From assembly GCA_023474015.1 (NCBI GenBank), contig JAMCYN010000043.1, positions 1 through 17,543 of the forward strand: 17,543 bases of DNA, read 5' to 3'. The position numbers were made by a program, and so were the translations under genes. This DNA is from Armatimonadota bacterium (GTDB lineage Bacteria > Armatimonadota > UBA5829). This document shows positions 6,907 to 12,979 of this stretch, piece after piece (within the stretch, counting starts at the first letter, position 1; each line of letters opens with the position of its first letter). The notes below the pieces were generated by a model. It saw only the letters and a list, made by a program, of their open reading frames with translations. It did not search any database and was not told the DNA's origin.

Positions 6907-7140
6907 GGGCAGGGAACAGGGAATAGGGAACAGAAGGGAGCGGTACACCGTAAGCCCTGGGTAGGCCCAAAGGCCGTATCGAAGGGCGGCTGCGAAGTTC
7001 ACGGCTTGGTTGAGATTTACCCGGCCCTTCGATACACCCCTGCCGACCTACTCAAAGGCCATGCACTTCCGTGAGGGGCTACTCAGGGCCTACGGTGTAC
7101 CGCTCCCTTCTATTCCCTGTTCCCTGTACCCTGTTCCCTC
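6906..7140. repeat. Large nested palindrome filling a convergent gene junction
   Basis: The outer layer consists of 7-bp arrays: GGGAACA, GGGAATA, GGGAACA at 6912-6932 and the inverse TATTCCC, TGTTCCC, TGTACCC, TGTTCCC at 7111-7138. The next layer is an inverted pair around gaagggagcggtacaccgta (6933-6952) and tacggtgtaccgctccctt (7091-7109). The core, 6938-7107, is copy 2 of the repeat at 177-335, in the opposite direction. The element starts at the last base of the SPFH stop codon and covers the stop codon of the convergent PIG-L gene (7112-7110). It probably terminates or stabilises both transcripts. It encodes nothing apart from the PIG-L tail. Confidence 0.85.
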
Positions 7141-8576
7141 ATCCCCACGCCGTTCCAGCCTGTGTTGTCCACGGTCAGGCGCATCGTCTTGGTGATTACC
7201 TGCACGAAGATGTCGCGGTCGAACTTCAGCTTGTCCAGCGGCAGCGCCACTTCGAGCATATTGCCTTTGTAAGCCCAGTTCGCGACGGGCGGGGAGCAAT
7301 AGGACGGTAGTCTTATAGAAACGGATGAACTGCTGCCGGAATCAATGCCGTTTATCCCTCGTAAGTTGATCGTATAGGTGATCCGTCGGGACAGCCGGGT
7401 GACGCAGTCGAGCCGGAAATAGAGATAACGGCCGTCTTCAGCCATATAGATCGAGCGGACATCCCCGCCCTTGTTCATCCCCGCTACCACGTAGTCCCCG
7501 ATCGGGTCGGCCAACGAGGGCGGAATCCCCCACCAGTCCTCCGGAAGGCCGTCGACAACGATCTGCCCGGGCTTGACATGGGACACCTTGCGCTCCGGGA
7601 GGCTGCCGAATATCTCGTTGGCGCGCGCGAAACTCATCAAAAATCCCCGCTCCACCGCCGTCTGCGTTCGATACTTGCGGATCGCTTCTCGTTTAAGGTC
7701 GGCGACCTCAGGCGTGAGCGCGAGGGAACTCCATTTCGTGCCGCCGCGCGCGAGAGCGAATGGCGGCGCAAGGTAGCTCTTCGGACAGTCACCCCGCGGC
7801 GCCGGCCAGTCGCCCCGGTGGACGAGATAGGTGTGTACCCTGATCTTCCGAGCGAAGTCGAGCCGTTCGTAGCGCAACTGCTCTATGGCGGCGGTCGTGA
7901 AGCAATACGTGGCGTAGTGGTCGGGGTGATTGTCGAGCGGGTGGGGTATGTAGACGTCGGTCGGAGCGCTCTTCTTCAGAATCTCTTCTATGTCCTTAAT
8001 CAGCCTGTCGCCGCAGTAGGGCGCGTGCCGGGTGTAGGTGTTGGTATACGGCGAATGGTCCAGGCGTGTCGCGCGGGAAGTATAGAGCGAGTCGGGGCTC
8101 CAGTTTTTGTCCCAGAGCCTGGCGATGCCTCGGTCCGGGTAGCCCAGGAACGTCACCTGCCGCCGCGTCACGCCGAGGGTTCCCAGGGCATTCAACGTTT
8201 CCCGCTGGCGCTTGTAGGCAAACTCGATAAACTTCTCCGGGGTCAGCCTGATTGTCTTGAACGCCCGGCTCACCGCGAACCAGAATCCGTCCCCGTTGGT
8301 TACCAGCACGACGCGCGCATCGGCGCCGTTCTTTACCGCCGTTGCGAGCATTCCTCCGCAGCCGAGAGTCTCATCATCGGAGTGAGGCGCGAAGACGATT
8401 ATCGAGTCGCCTTTGCCGGGGGCGGTTATGGAGGGCACGTGGGCATACTGTTGCCACTCGTTGGCGATGCGTATTCTAAAGAGTATCGCCAGCGCGGTGA
8501 CGATTATCATCGCCGCAGCGATTCCGATAAGTAGTCCGGCTAACCGAAAAGTCCTGACGAATCCGCGTTTTCCCAT
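7110..8576 (-). CDS. Membrane-anchored PIG-L/LmbE deacetylase with C-terminal beta domain
   Basis: The family removes N-acetyl groups from GlcNAc-containing substrates with a zinc ion (PIG-L, MshB). The 488 aa are much longer than the usual ~230-270. An N-terminal membrane helix (residues 12-34) is followed by the deacetylase domain (about 58-330), with PHSDDE at 64-69 (His65, Asp68) and HPLDNHPDH at 212-220 (His220), the expected zinc ligands and base. Residues from about 345 form a separate domain (VDGLPEDWWGI, YMAEDGRYLYFRLD) that resembles a carbohydrate-binding CBM9/DOMON-type sandwich. The helix suggests an active domain outside the membrane. The last nine residues and the stop are encoded by the 7-bp repeat array. 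The substrate is unknown; its neighbours suggest an amino sugar or glycan. Confidence 0.88.
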   Translation of the reverse strand: MGKRGFVRTFRLAGLLIGIAAAMIIVTALAILFRIRIANEWQQYAHVPSITAPGKGDSIIVFAPHSDDETLGCGGMLATAVKNGADARVVLVTNGDGFWFAVSRAFKTIRLTPEKFIEFAYKRQRETLNALGTLGVTRRQVTFLGYPDRGIARLWDKNWSPDSLYTSRATRLDHSPYTNTYTRHAPYCGDRLIKDIEEILKKSAPTDVYIPHPLDNHPDHYATYCFTTAAIEQLRYERLDFARKIRVHTYLVHRGDWPAPRGDCPKSYLAPPFALARGGTKWSSLALTPEVADLKREAIRKYRTQTAVERGFLMSFARANEIFGSLPERKVSHVKPGQIVVDGLPEDWWGIPPSLADPIGDYVVAGMNKGGDVRSIYMAEDGRYLYFRLDCVTRLSRRITYTINLRGINGIDSGSSSSVSIRLPSYCSPPVANWAYKGNMLEVALPLDKLKFDRDIFVQVITKTMRLTVDNTGWNGVGMREQGTGNRE

Positions 8577-8586
8577 ACCGGCATCA

Positions 8587-8595
8587 AGTATAACA
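8587..8595 (-). promoter_or_regulatory. Extended -10 promoter of the PIG-L gene, almost no leader
   Basis: Read on the minus strand, TGT-TATACT lies with its -10 at 8592-8587, 10 nt before the ATG at 8576. The predicted start falls about 2-4 nt before the ATG, and no ribosome binding site is seen, so the mRNA would be leaderless or nearly so. Confidence 0.5.
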
Positions 8596-8604
8596 CAAAG
8601 CGGG

Positions 8605-8738
8605 GAATGAAGAATGCAGAGTGATGAACGCAGAATAGAAGGGACCTATGGATCGGTAGGTCGGGTTCGTTTCGGGAATAAATTCCCGAAACACCGGGGC
8701 CAGTTCATTCTGCATTCTACATTCTGCATTCTACATTG
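8605..8738. repeat. Inverted pair of GAATGCA-type 7-bp arrays between ROK and PIG-L genes
   Basis: The left arm (8605-8639) has units GAATGAA, GAATGCA, GAGTGAT, GAACGCA, GAATAGA. The right arm (8704-8738) has the inverse TTCATTC, TGCATTC, TACATTC, TGCATTC, TACATTG. The loop holds an imperfect palindrome gacctat...gtaggtc (8643-8662) and a strong hairpin at 8669-8692. The right arm contains the stop codon of the ROK gene (8733-8731). The same repeat type occurs at 12893-12964 and 17267-17354 with unrelated loops. Confidence 0.88.
8669..8692. other. Strong hairpin: gtttcgggaat-aa-attcccgaaac
   Basis: Eleven perfectly paired bases on each side of a 2-nt centre lie inside the loop of the 7-bp array pair, downstream of the ROK gene and upstream of the PIG-L promoter. 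There is no T-tract on either strand, so it is not a standard intrinsic terminator. It may be an RNA processing or stability hairpin, or a protein-binding palindrome. Confidence 0.6.
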
Positions 8739-9939
8739 CAAAGACTTTATCCAGCGCGAGCATGCCGGCGCCGAGGACGGCTGCATCCTTGCCGAGGGTG
8801 CTGGGCTCGACGGTGATCCTGCCCGGCCAGAACTCATATCTCTCCACGGCCTCGCGAAGGGGGTTCCAGAACGCATCTCCCGAGCGCGAGACGCCGCCGC
8901 CGACTACGAACATTGTAAGGCCCAGCGTGTGGGCCAGGTTCACGATGCCGATTCCAAGGTAGTTCGCCGCCCTCGCCAACACTTTCATTGCGACCTCGTC
9001 TCCCCGCGCGGCTGCGTCGGCGACGATTCTTGCCGTGACGGAGGCAGGGCTGCCGCTGGTCATATCCGATATCTGGCTCACGGCTCCGGCTTCCAAATCC
9101 CTCCGAGCGGCGGACGCTATTCCACGGCCCGAGGCGAGTGACTCCAGGTAGCCTCTTCCGCCGAAACGCTCTGGATCGCCTTCAGGTGCTACCACCATCA
9201 GCCCGAACTCGGCATCGGGGAGAAGCTCGCGGACCTGGCCTCCGAAGACCAGCCCAGCGCCGACACCGGCCCCGACCGTTATGTAGGCGAAGTCGGAGTT
9301 CTCGCGGCCCGCCCCCAGCTTGGCCTCGGCCAGGGTGGATGAGGCGACATCGTTATATAAGGCTGTGGGGACATCGCATATTTCCCGGACGATTCTCGCG
9401 ATCGGGTAATCGCGAAGTTGGAGGTTGAAGCTGAGCCTTATGATCCCTTGCTCGTTATCGACTATGCCCGATGCGCTGATGCCGATTGCCCTGGGGCAGC
9501 CATTTAGCTTCCTTGATTTCTTGAGCAATGCGTCCAGAGCGGACCGGACAGCAGGCGTCACCAGTTCTTCACCTTGAAGATTATCGAGGGGCATCTCCAC
9601 CGTTTCGCGCGGGGTTCCGCGAAGGTCCATCGCGGCCGCTCTGATGTGATTGGCCCCCACATCCAGCGCCGCCACCCAGCCCCCGTCGGGGTTCACGTCC
9701 AGCAGGGCGGTCTTGCGCTTGGCCTTGCCGACGTTGACCGAGTCCACCTCGACGATGAGCGAGTCCTTGATAAGTTCGTCGACGACCCGGCAGACCGTGG
9801 GGAATGAGAGGTTGGTGATCTCCGCGATTTCCCGCCTGCCAAGCCGTCCTTTGGTCCTGAGCGCCCAAAGGACGGCCCTGCTGTTGATTTTTCTGACCCC
9901 CACGACATCCATGCCGCTGGGCCGCGTGCCTGAGTTCAT
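8731..9939 (-). CDS. ROK-family transcriptional repressor
   Basis: It probably represses sugar genes until a sugar ligand binds, in the manner of NagC, Mlc and XylR. Using the ATG at 9939 the protein has 402 aa: a MarR-like winged helix-turn-helix (about 18-65; GRLGRREIAEITNLSFPTVCRVVDELI) and a ROK actin-like domain (about 78-400) with ALDVGANHIR, ISASGIVDNEQG, the conserved ND in LYNDVASS, VGAGVGAGLV and VVGGGVS. The zinc signature C-x-C-G-x-x-G-C-L-E is replaced by ERFGGRGYLE, and the GH of GEIGH is GL, so the metal site is lost. An upstream TTG would add 15 residues, but that stretch carries the promoter. The stop codon comes from a 7-bp repeat. It is divergent from the ROK-like gene, its likely target. 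Confidence 0.93.
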   Translation of the reverse strand: MNSGTRPSGMDVVGVRKINSRAVLWALRTKGRLGRREIAEITNLSFPTVCRVVDELIKDSLIVEVDSVNVGKAKRKTALLDVNPDGGWVAALDVGANHIRAAAMDLRGTPRETVEMPLDNLQGEELVTPAVRSALDALLKKSRKLNGCPRAIGISASGIVDNEQGIIRLSFNLQLRDYPIARIVREICDVPTALYNDVASSTLAEAKLGAGRENSDFAYITVGAGVGAGLVFGGQVRELLPDAEFGLMVVAPEGDPERFGGRGYLESLASGRGIASAARRDLEAGAVSQISDMTSGSPASVTARIVADAAARGDEVAMKVLARAANYLGIGIVNLAHTLGLTMFVVGGGVSRSGDAFWNPLREAVERYEFWPGRITVEPSTLGKDAAVLGAGMLALDKVFAM

Positions 9940-9945
9940 ACTCAC

Positions 9946-9975
9946 AGTATATCCATCCTCCAGGGTGCGAGTCAA
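9946..9975 (-). promoter_or_regulatory. Promoter of the ROK repressor giving a leaderless mRNA
   Basis: On the minus strand TTGACT (9975-9970), an 18-bp spacer and TATACT (9951-9946) form a good sigma-70 promoter. Only six bases (GTGAGT) separate the -10 from the ATG at 9939, so the predicted start is the ATG itself. This argues against the upstream TTG start and for leaderless translation. Confidence 0.62.
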
Positions 9976-9998
9976 GAATTGCAACTTGATAATTCATA

Positions 9999-10028
9999 TT
10001 GACAACCTGCCGGGGCATGTGCTACAAA
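9999..10028 (+). promoter_or_regulatory. Predicted promoter of the ROK-like gene
   Basis: A perfect -35 TTGACA (9999-10004), an 18-bp spacer and TACAAA (10023-10028) point rightwards, with the start near 10035 and a leader of about 50 nt. Its -35 is only 23 bp from the -35 of the divergent repressor promoter, so a repressor bound between them could control both. I could not find a convincing operator palindrome. Confidence 0.5.
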
Positions 10029-10087
10029 TAAATGGATATGCACGTGTCTACCAGAAGTTGCAGACCGCAAGTAGCAAAGGGAAAAGT

Positions 10088-11503
10088 ATGATCGATTCAG
10101 CAATTGGATGTCTGGCGGACCTCGCCCAACCTAAAGTCAATCCGCCGTTGGACCCGGCGTTCCGTCCGGCCGCTCTGGCGAATAAGGCATTTCGCGTCGC
10201 CGTAATGGAGTCCGGGGCGCCGGTCTCACTCGTAATAGGATTGGAGAGAACCGACGGCTCTCGTTCGCGGTATGAGACCCAGGTCATTCCTCAAGGTCAC
10301 CCGCTGGACGGGTTGAACCTGCCATACGTCGAACGGCTGGTCAAGATGCTGCTGTGGCAGAAGGGCGGCTGGAAGCTGACCATCGGCGGCCCGACGGAAC
10401 TCGGCGCGCATATCGCTGAAATCTACTCAGAGGGCGGAGCGCGGGCGTTCGACTGGGGCATTATGGGCAACACAATATTCGAGAGGCCGTTCGAGGTTAT
10501 TGTGACCGATGCGGAGTCCGTGTTACCGGCCCGCGAGAGTTCGGTGGCGCTTGGCAGGCATCTGGACGGTTGCAGGATCGGTTTCGACCTAGGGGCCAGC
10601 GACCGCAAAGTGGCGGCGGTGATCGACGGCGAGAGCGTTTTCAGCGAGGAAATCGTTTGGGATCCGAGGGGCAATAGCGACCCGCAATATCACTTCGATC
10701 AGATAATGGACGGCCTCAGGAGTGCGGCGGCACATATGCCCAAGGTTGACGCGATAGGCGGAAGCTCGGCCGGAGTGATAATTAACAACAGGCCGATGGT
10801 CGCCTCTCTCTTCCGTGGGGTGCCTCGGGATCTGTTTGAGAGTAAGATAAAGAACCTGTTTCTGGATGTCAGGAACGCGTGGGGCGTGCCGCTTGAAGTC
10901 GCCAACGACGGCGATGTCACGGCGCTGGCGGGGGCGATGTCGCTGGACGATACGTGCATTCTCGGAGTCGCGATGGGATCCAGCGAGGCCGTGGGATATG
11001 TCAACGAGCAGGGCAATATCACCGGCTGGTTGAACGAGCTCGCCTTTGCCCCGATTGACTACGCTCTCGATGCCCCAGTAGACGAATGGTCGGGAGATTC
11101 AGGCTGCGGGGCACAGTATCTGACCCAGCAGGCCGTGTTCAGGCTGGCTCCCAAGGTGGGCATTATGCTTAATGAGTCGGATAGCCTGGCGGACAAGCTG
11201 AAGTCCGTTCAGGTCCTGTTGCAGGGAGGGGATGAGCGGGCCGTCAGGATATGGGAGACCGTCGGAGTGTATATGGGCTACGCGATAGCCCATTACGCCG
11301 ACTTCTATCCCATACGTCACATGCTGATACTGGGCAGAGTAACGTCCGGGGACGGCGGGACGATCATACTTCAAAAGGCAAACGAGGTCCTCGAAGCTGA
11401 GTTCCCCGAACTTGCCCGAGCAATGACGCTTCATCTCCCTGATGAGAAGACCAGGCGGGTGGGCCAAGCCGTTGCGGCGGCGAGCCTGCCGGTGATAGAA
11501 TAG
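10088..11503 (+). CDS. ROK-like (sugar kinase fold) protein with long N-terminal extension
   Basis: This 471-aa protein has an extra region of about 155 residues before a ROK/actin-like ATPase domain: phosphate-1 loop GFDLGASDRKVAAV (165-178), IGGSSAGVI (223-231), VANDGDVTALAGA (271-283), GVAMGSSEAVGYV (293-305) and HMLILGRVTSGDGG near 400. The conserved Asn-Asp of the ROK active site is present (273-274), but the GH and Cys-rich zinc motif are absent and the first loop ends in Ser-Asp rather than the usual Gly-Thr. It may be a kinase for an unusual sugar or a non-catalytic sensor. The start at 10088 has AAAGGGA upstream; the open frame continues to 9650 but there overlaps the repressor and its promoter. 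A hairpin terminator follows immediately. Confidence 0.85.
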   Translation: MIDSAIGCLADLAQPKVNPPLDPAFRPAALANKAFRVAVMESGAPVSLVIGLERTDGSRSRYETQVIPQGHPLDGLNLPYVERLVKMLLWQKGGWKLTIGGPTELGAHIAEIYSEGGARAFDWGIMGNTIFERPFEVIVTDAESVLPARESSVALGRHLDGCRIGFDLGASDRKVAAVIDGESVFSEEIVWDPRGNSDPQYHFDQIMDGLRSAAAHMPKVDAIGGSSAGVIINNRPMVASLFRGVPRDLFESKIKNLFLDVRNAWGVPLEVANDGDVTALAGAMSLDDTCILGVAMGSSEAVGYVNEQGNITGWLNELAFAPIDYALDAPVDEWSGDSGCGAQYLTQQAVFRLAPKVGIMLNESDSLADKLKSVQVLLQGGDERAVRIWETVGVYMGYAIAHYADFYPIRHMLILGRVTSGDGGTIILQKANEVLEAEFPELARAMTLHLPDEKTRRVGQAVAAASLPVIE

Positions 11504-11531
11504 GGCCGGTGTTGCCGGCCATCGGGTTTTT
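11504..11531 (+). terminator. Intrinsic terminator after the ROK-like gene
   Basis: The hairpin ggccgg-TGTTG-ccggcc starts directly after the stop codon, and TTTTT follows at 11527-11531 after a 6-nt gap. The gap makes it slightly weaker than a classical terminator. It would separate the ROK-like gene from the sugar operon downstream. Confidence 0.6.
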
Positions 11532-11585
11532 CGCTTCGAGGTTGCCAAGGGATGTGCCTTGTTTCTGTACGAAGCCGTAAGCCTT

Positions 11586-11684
11586 GTCATTCTGAGCCGA
11601 AGGCGAAGAATCTGCTTTGCACTGAAGGCATGGGCCACAAGAAGGATTCAAAGCAGATGCTTCGTCGTTCCTCCTCAGCATGAC
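11586..11684. repeat. ~100-bp palindromic repeat (GTCATTCTGAG type)
   Basis: The left arm begins gtcattctgagccgaaggc (11586) and runs to ctgcttt at 11617. The right arm is its imperfect inverse, from aaagcag at 11650 to tgctgag-type bases ending at 11684. Weaker pairing (cgtaagcc with ggcttatacg) extends to about 11574 and 11700. Intergenic palindromes with very similar ends occur in many unrelated bacterial genomes. It is a REP/MITE-like, non-coding element. The rest of the 11532-11770 gap holds only the promoter elements described next. Confidence 0.8.
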
Positions 11685-11734
11685 ATGGCTTATACGTTCG
11701 TGCATTGGCTGACACATCCTCCCAGCAACCAGAA

Positions 11735-11766
11735 TGGTATACCTAAACCAGATTACAAAGAGGAGG
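11735..11766 (+). promoter_or_regulatory. Extended -10 and strong ribosome binding site of the aminotransferase gene
   Basis: TGG-TATACC (11735-11743) is a possible extended -10 without a good -35. It is followed by a consensus AGGAGG at 11761-11766, 7 nt before the ATG at 11774. The ribosome binding site is clear; the promoter is tentative. Confidence 0.45.
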
Positions 11767-11773
11767 ATTAGTA

Positions 11774-12892
11774 ATGTCGGAAGTCAAGGTCCCGTTTTAC
11801 GGGCATGTAAGACAGTATCACAATTTGCAGGCAGAGTTGGATAAAGCTATACACGATGTGCTGGAGAGCGGAGTCTACACGCTTGGTCCTAAGGGCAAGC
11901 AGTTCGAGGGTGAGCTGGCGGAGTATTTCGGCACGAAGCACGCTATTGGAGTCAACTCGGGCACCGATGCTATCTGGTTCGTGCTGCTCGCGCTGGGTAT
12001 CGGCAAGGGCGACGAGGTTATCACCACCTCCAACACCTTCTTCGCGACGGCGGAGGCGGTGTGGCTGGTCGGAGCCACACCCGTATTCGTCGACATCGAG
12101 CGCAAGACCCGCAATATCGACGTGACTAAGATCGAGGAGAAGATCACGCCGAAAACCAAGGCCATTATCCCGGTCCATCTCTTCGGCCAGCCAGCCGACA
12201 TGAAAGCCATTCGCCAGATCGCGGATAAGCATAAACTATATGTGATCGAGGATGCCGCGCAGGCGTTCGGCGCGAAGGGCGATACGTGGAAGCTCGGCGA
12301 GTTGAGCGACGCGGTCTGCACCAGCTTCATCACGGCCAAAAACCTCGGCTGCTTCGGCGATGGCGGCGGGATCGTCACCAACCGCACGGAACTCGTTGAG
12401 CCGATCCTTAGAATGCGGAACCACGGTTCGGTGGCGAGATCGGTCCATAGAGTCGGCTGGAACAGCAGGCTCGATGAGATTCATGCCGCGACCCTGAGCG
12501 TGAAGATAAAGCACATAGACGAGTGGAACGACCTCCGTATCGCGCGGGCAAAGCTATATGACGAACTCCTGAAGGACGCGAAGTTTGTGATTCCCTACGC
12601 CGTGCCCGGCTTCAGGCACATCTACCATTTGTATGTGGTCGAGTGCGAGGACCGCGACGGCCTGCAGGCGTATCTCAAGGACAAGGGCATCATCGCCTTG
12701 ACCAACTACCCGATAGCGATCCACCAGCAGGAAGGCTTCCCGTTCGGAGCCGGCGACCCCAAACCGAGCCTGCCCAACACCGAGTGGCACGCGGCCAGGG
12801 TGCTGTCGCTGCCGATGTATCCCGAGATCACGCCGGACGAGGTCAGATACGTGGCCGAGGCGTGCATGGAGTGGGAGAAGCGAAACAGTTAG
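11774..12892 (+). CDS. DegT/DnrJ/EryC1/StrS-family sugar aminotransferase
   Basis: These PLP enzymes add an amino group to a keto sugar (usually nucleotide-linked) or keto-cyclitol, or in some members dehydrate it. The 372 aa match the family. The catalytic Lys189 is seen in SFITAKNLGCFGDGG; Asp160 in VIEDAAQAFGA contacts the PLP nitrogen; NSGTDAI (61-67) holds the phosphate; NHGS and RVGWNSRLDEIHAA are also conserved. The presence of Lys189 rather than His argues for a transaminase and not a dehydratase. The gene is followed, after a 7-bp repeat palindrome, by a Gfo/Idh/MocA dehydrogenase that could supply the keto substrate, as in 3-amino-sugar pathways (GnnA/GnnB, NtdC/NtdA). The actual substrate is unknown. 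Confidence 0.94.
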   Translation: MSEVKVPFYGHVRQYHNLQAELDKAIHDVLESGVYTLGPKGKQFEGELAEYFGTKHAIGVNSGTDAIWFVLLALGIGKGDEVITTSNTFFATAEAVWLVGATPVFVDIERKTRNIDVTKIEEKITPKTKAIIPVHLFGQPADMKAIRQIADKHKLYVIEDAAQAFGAKGDTWKLGELSDAVCTSFITAKNLGCFGDGGGIVTNRTELVEPILRMRNHGSVARSVHRVGWNSRLDEIHAATLSVKIKHIDEWNDLRIARAKLYDELLKDAKFVIPYAVPGFRHIYHLYVVECEDRDGLQAYLKDKGIIALTNYPIAIHQQEGFPFGAGDPKPSLPNTEWHAARVLSLPMYPEITPDEVRYVAEACMEWEKRNS

Positions 12893-12964
12893 GAAATGAA
12901 GAATGCAGATTGCAGAATGCAGAATGAAGGGAGAGCCCTTCGCCATTCTGCATTCTGCATTTTC
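12893..12964. repeat. Inverted GAATGCA-type 7-bp arrays, aminotransferase/dehydrogenase junction
   Basis: The left arm (about 12894-12925) reads as AATGAAG, AATGCAG, ATTGCAG, AATGCAG, AATGAAG, and the right arm (about 12944-12964) is its inverse (cattctgcattctgcatttt). The inner stem aaggg-agag-ccctt (12925-12938) closes the hairpin. It begins within 2 nt of the aminotransferase stop codon and ends 15 nt before the dehydrogenase ATG, just upstream of that gene's GAGGAG. It may shape expression of the second gene. Confidence 0.88.
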
Positions 12965-12979
12965 CGAGGAGCAAACACT

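Noticed and set aside
7578..8534. 318-codon open frame on the plus strand
   Set aside because: It mirrors the PIG-L gene, whose metal-binding motifs are on the other strand.
8605..8738. CRISPR-like array
   Set aside because: The repeat is only 7 bp, degenerate, without spacers, and appears as inverted pairs. No cas genes are present.
9650..10087. 146-codon N-terminal extension of the ROK-like protein
   Set aside because: It overlaps the repressor gene and both divergent promoters. A start at 10088 with its own ribosome binding site fits better.
12896..12979. 28-codon N-terminal extension of the Gfo/Idh/MocA protein
   Set aside because: It would be translated from the 7-bp repeats. The ATG at 12980 has GAGGAG upstream and gives a normal Rossmann start.
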